Part shown: positions 5,450-5,456 of the stretch, one piece after another | Layout of the letters: every line of letters begins with the position of its first letter | Position numbering within the stretch: position 1 is the first letter of the stretch | Position numbers and translations under genes: made by a program | Notes under the pieces: model-generated | The model's database searches: none | What the model was told of the DNA's origin: nothing | The model's input: only the letters and a program-made list of their open reading frames with translations | NCBI GenBank assembly: GCA_943332445.1 | Contig: CALQPL010000089.1 | Coordinates: forward strand, 1-5,456 | DNA from: Bifidobacterium breve | GTDB lineage: Bacteria; Actinomycetota; Actinomycetes; UBA12327 | Reading direction: 5' to 3' | DNA length: 5,456 nt

Positions 5450-5456
5450 GGATCGA

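Overview
The window looks like chromosomal DNA from an actinobacterium (class Actinomycetes). The reasons are a moderately high GC content (judged by eye), GTG starts, the gene order leuA-recO-uppS next to a Zur-type repressor (as I recall it from Streptomyces and mycobacteria), and an actinobacterial-type LeuA with its leader. The GC looks lower than in Streptomyces, so a smaller-genome aquatic or soil lineage is possible, but this is a guess.

Layout, left to right. (1) Positions 2-634 (+) are the 3' end of a gene for a repetitive, probably secreted or cell-wall protein with two Ig-like beta modules. (2) Positions 635-758 are the leuA control region. A TANNNT -10 box overlaps the upstream stop codon, and an apparently leaderless 16-codon leader peptide carries three consecutive Leu codons. 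A 12-bp stem-loop follows, and its 19-nt loop is complementary to the leuA Shine-Dalgarno region. This fits the pseudoknotted LEU element described for actinobacterial leuA genes. (3) leuA (759-2486), recO (about 2499-3275) and uppS (3272-4048) run in the same direction with a 12-nt gap and then a 4-nt overlap, so they probably share a transcript. They cover leucine synthesis, recombinational repair and the cell-wall lipid carrier. recO seems to need a CTG start. (4) On the minus strand, a ZIP-family metal transporter gene (4428-5159) is followed by zur (4045-4431) with an ATGA overlap. A perfect Zur-type palindrome (5177-5197) sits in the ZIP promoter. The zur and uppS genes converge and share their stop codons at TTAA. 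(5) A small three-helix membrane protein gene lies at the right edge (5204-5449, minus).

How it works together: leuA is likely controlled twice by leucine, through translation of the leader at the RNA level and through a complete leucine-binding site in the enzyme. The ZIP-zur pair looks like a self-contained zinc-homeostasis loop: with zinc present, Zur shuts off both the importer and itself. I found no mobile element, CRISPR array, rRNA or tRNA. Apart from the leuA leader (124 bases) there is no sizeable non-coding gap. The most interesting items are the leuA leader pseudoknot, the CTG start of recO, and the autoregulated ZIP-zur operon.
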